In this document: positions 14,373 to 15,311 of the stretch, one piece after another
How positions within the stretch are numbered: the stretch's first letter is position 1
Layout: each line of letters starts with the position of its first letter
The notes under the pieces: model-generated
What the model was told of the DNA's origin: nothing
What the model saw: only the letters and a program-made list of their open reading frames with translations
The model's database searches: none
Translations under genes and position numbers: made by a program
DNA from: Chitinophagaceae bacterium
GTDB taxonomy: Bacteria > Bacteroidota > Bacteroidia > Chitinophagales > Chitinophagaceae
Length of the DNA: 15,311 nt
NCBI GenBank assembly: GCA_025963615.1
Contig: JAOQAL010000681.1
Span: 1 to 15,311, forward strand
Reading direction: 5' to 3'

Positions 14373-15065
14373 ATGCATAAATCATGGTGGAAAATACTTT
14401 GTGTAGCGCTGCTGATGTACACATTTACTGCGGGATTACTGCTGGATGTACCTCATTTGCCTGCTTTGCAGGAAACCATCCGCAACCTGTATTTTCATGT
14501 AGGCATGTGGATGGCTATGATGACTTTATTTACGATTTCGGTTATTCATGCTATCAGGTATCTGCGTACCAATAACCTGAAATATGATATTAATTCCCGC
14601 CAGTATTCTTCTGTCGGAATTTTATTTGGCACCTTGGGTTATGCTACAGGGGCCATCTGGATGAGTTATACCTGGGCAGATCCTAATAATCCTGCTTCCG
14701 CCTCATTTAACAGCATTGCCCGGGAGCCAAAGCTGATCGGCGCCGCCATTGCATTACTTATTTATCTGGCTTATCATATTCTGCGTGATTCGATACAGGA
14801 CCTCGATAAAAAAGCAAGAGTGAGTGCCGTATACAACATTTTTGCCTACGCGATGTTATTCCCTTCTATCTGGATTGTACCCCGATTGCTGCCCAGCCTG
14901 CACCCGGGACAGGAGGGAAATCCCGCTCTTAATTTTAAAGATGTAAGCCCGGAAATGCGAATTGTTGAATTGCCGGCTTTTATCGGTTGGGCGCTTTTGG
15001 GAATATGGATTACTACTTTAAAGATCCGGCTGAATCTTTTGAAAGAAAAAAAGTTATTACAATGA
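14373..15065 (+). CDS. ccmC: Heme-handling protein CcmC (cytochrome c biogenesis)
   Basis: This is an integral membrane protein of the CcmC/CcmF/CcsA superfamily that presents heme at the outer face of the membrane for covalent cytochrome c assembly. From the ATG at 14373 it has 230 residues with about six transmembrane segments. Family landmarks are IRNLYFHVGMW (His42) and SLHPG (His177), the two candidate axial heme ligands, and REPKLIGAAIALLIYLAYHILR. The usual Trp-rich WWD motif (WGxxWxWD) before the latter is not recognisable: the sequence there is TWADPNNPASASFNSIA. I chose the ATG over the in-frame TTG at 14325 because homology starts at KSWWK. Its stop overlaps the ccmD-like ATG (ATGA). 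Confidence 0.88.
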   Translation: MHKSWWKILCVALLMYTFTAGLLLDVPHLPALQETIRNLYFHVGMWMAMMTLFTISVIHAIRYLRTNNLKYDINSRQYSSVGILFGTLGYATGAIWMSYTWADPNNPASASFNSIAREPKLIGAAIALLIYLAYHILRDSIQDLDKKARVSAVYNIFAYAMLFPSIWIVPRLLPSLHPGQEGNPALNFKDVSPEMRIVELPAFIGWALLGIWITTLKIRLNLLKEKKLLQ

Positions 15066-15295
15066 CTGGTATAAAAAGACTATTATTTATTTTATCTGCA
15101 ATACTGCTTTCCGTTACAGCGTTTACGCAAGATCCAACCGGGAATTCCGTGGGTATGGCTGATCAAATGCGGAGTAACGGGCGCATTTATGTAGTGGTTG
15201 CAGTCATGGTGACGATTCTTACGGGACTTATTTTGTATATCGTGCGGATAGACAGGAAAATTAGCCAGTGGGAAAAACTGGAGAAAAAAAATTAG
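15062..15295 (+). CDS. CcmD-like small membrane protein
   Basis: The 77-residue protein has a hydrophobic N-terminus ending in AFTQ (1-23), which looks like a signal peptide or anchor. A short loop with GMADQMRSNGRIYVVVAV follows, then one transmembrane helix (about 41-62) and a basic/charged tail, DRKISQWEKLEKK. The single helix with a following charged cytoplasmic tail is the CcmD plan, and Bacteroidota Ccm loci carry such a protein, usually longer than proteobacterial CcmD because of the N-terminal signal. CcmD helps release holo-CcmE from CcmABC in System I. The ATG overlaps the ccmC stop by four bases, implying coupling. The name rests mainly on position and topology. Confidence 0.75.
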   Translation: MTGIKRLLFILSAILLSVTAFTQDPTGNSVGMADQMRSNGRIYVVVAVMVTILTGLILYIVRIDRKISQWEKLEKKN

Positions 15296-15301
15296 TTATA
15301 A

Positions 15302-15311
15302 ATGGAAGCCC
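15302..15311 (+). CDS. Start of a next gene, cut by the right edge
   Basis: An ATG lies six bases after the ccmD-like stop and begins MEA before the window ends. By position a further Ccm gene (ccmE or ccmF) could be expected, but three codons cannot identify it. Confidence 0.25.

Noticed and set aside
1..15311. Mobile element, defence system, CRISPR array, tRNA or rRNA
   Set aside because: No transposase, integrase, nuclease or defence protein, no regular spaced repeats, and no tRNA or rRNA-like stretch found; all larger genes have ordinary metabolic or envelope roles except the one unknown protein.

Overview
The window looks like a chromosomal segment of a Bacteroidota bacterium, most likely from the Chitinophagaceae/Chitinophagales. 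The evidence is protein character (CysD/CysN/CysH, type II thymidine kinase, WaaA and a CcmB-CcmC-CcmD set of Bacteroidota type) and two promoters that match the Bacteroidota consensus TTG-N17-23-TAnnTTTG. It is a housekeeping and envelope region. I see no phage, transposon, CRISPR, tRNA or rRNA signal.

Layout. (1) Positions 1-4144, minus strand: an assimilatory sulfate reduction operon read cysH - cysD - cysN - cysE - start of a probable siroheme-synthesis methyltransferase (cut by the left edge). APS is made by CysDN and reduced directly by a [4Fe-4S] APS reductase; no APS kinase is present. CysE supplies O-acetylserine, the acceptor for the resulting sulfide. The operon has a clear promoter (4137-4167) and a leader of about 120 nt. 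That leader encodes a 16-codon peptide, MQHFLHKYRISRQCCC, with three consecutive Cys codons directly before its stop (4063-4113). This is the most interesting object in the window: a candidate cysteine-sensing attenuator of the whole operon. A second out-of-frame ORF starts inside the Cys run and reads through the cysH start codon.

(2) Positions 4238-10538, minus strand: a six-gene nucleotide-sugar operon with its own promoter (10508-10538) and tight or overlapping junctions. Its order is a WbpE-like aminotransferase, UDP-glucose 6-dehydrogenase, UDP-glucuronate decarboxylase (UDP-xylose synthase), a WbpA/TviB-type UDP-HexNAc 6-dehydrogenase, RfbC and RfbD. It makes precursors (UDP-GlcA, UDP-xylose, UDP-aminouronic acids, dTDP-rhamnose) for surface polysaccharide or LPS. 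The window holds no glycosyltransferase or flippase of that pathway. A long inverted repeat (4186-4214) after rfbD may end this operon.

(3) Positions 10581-13328: waaA/kdtA (Kdo transferase, plus strand), a convergent and slightly overlapping gene of unknown function (minus strand), and divergent tdk (thymidine kinase, plus strand).

(4) Positions 13585-15311, plus strand: cytochrome c maturation genes ccmB, ccmC and a ccmD-like gene, then the first codons of another gene. CcmB lacks an ATG/GTG/TTG at the position where homology starts, and CcmC lacks a recognisable tryptophan-rich WWD motif.
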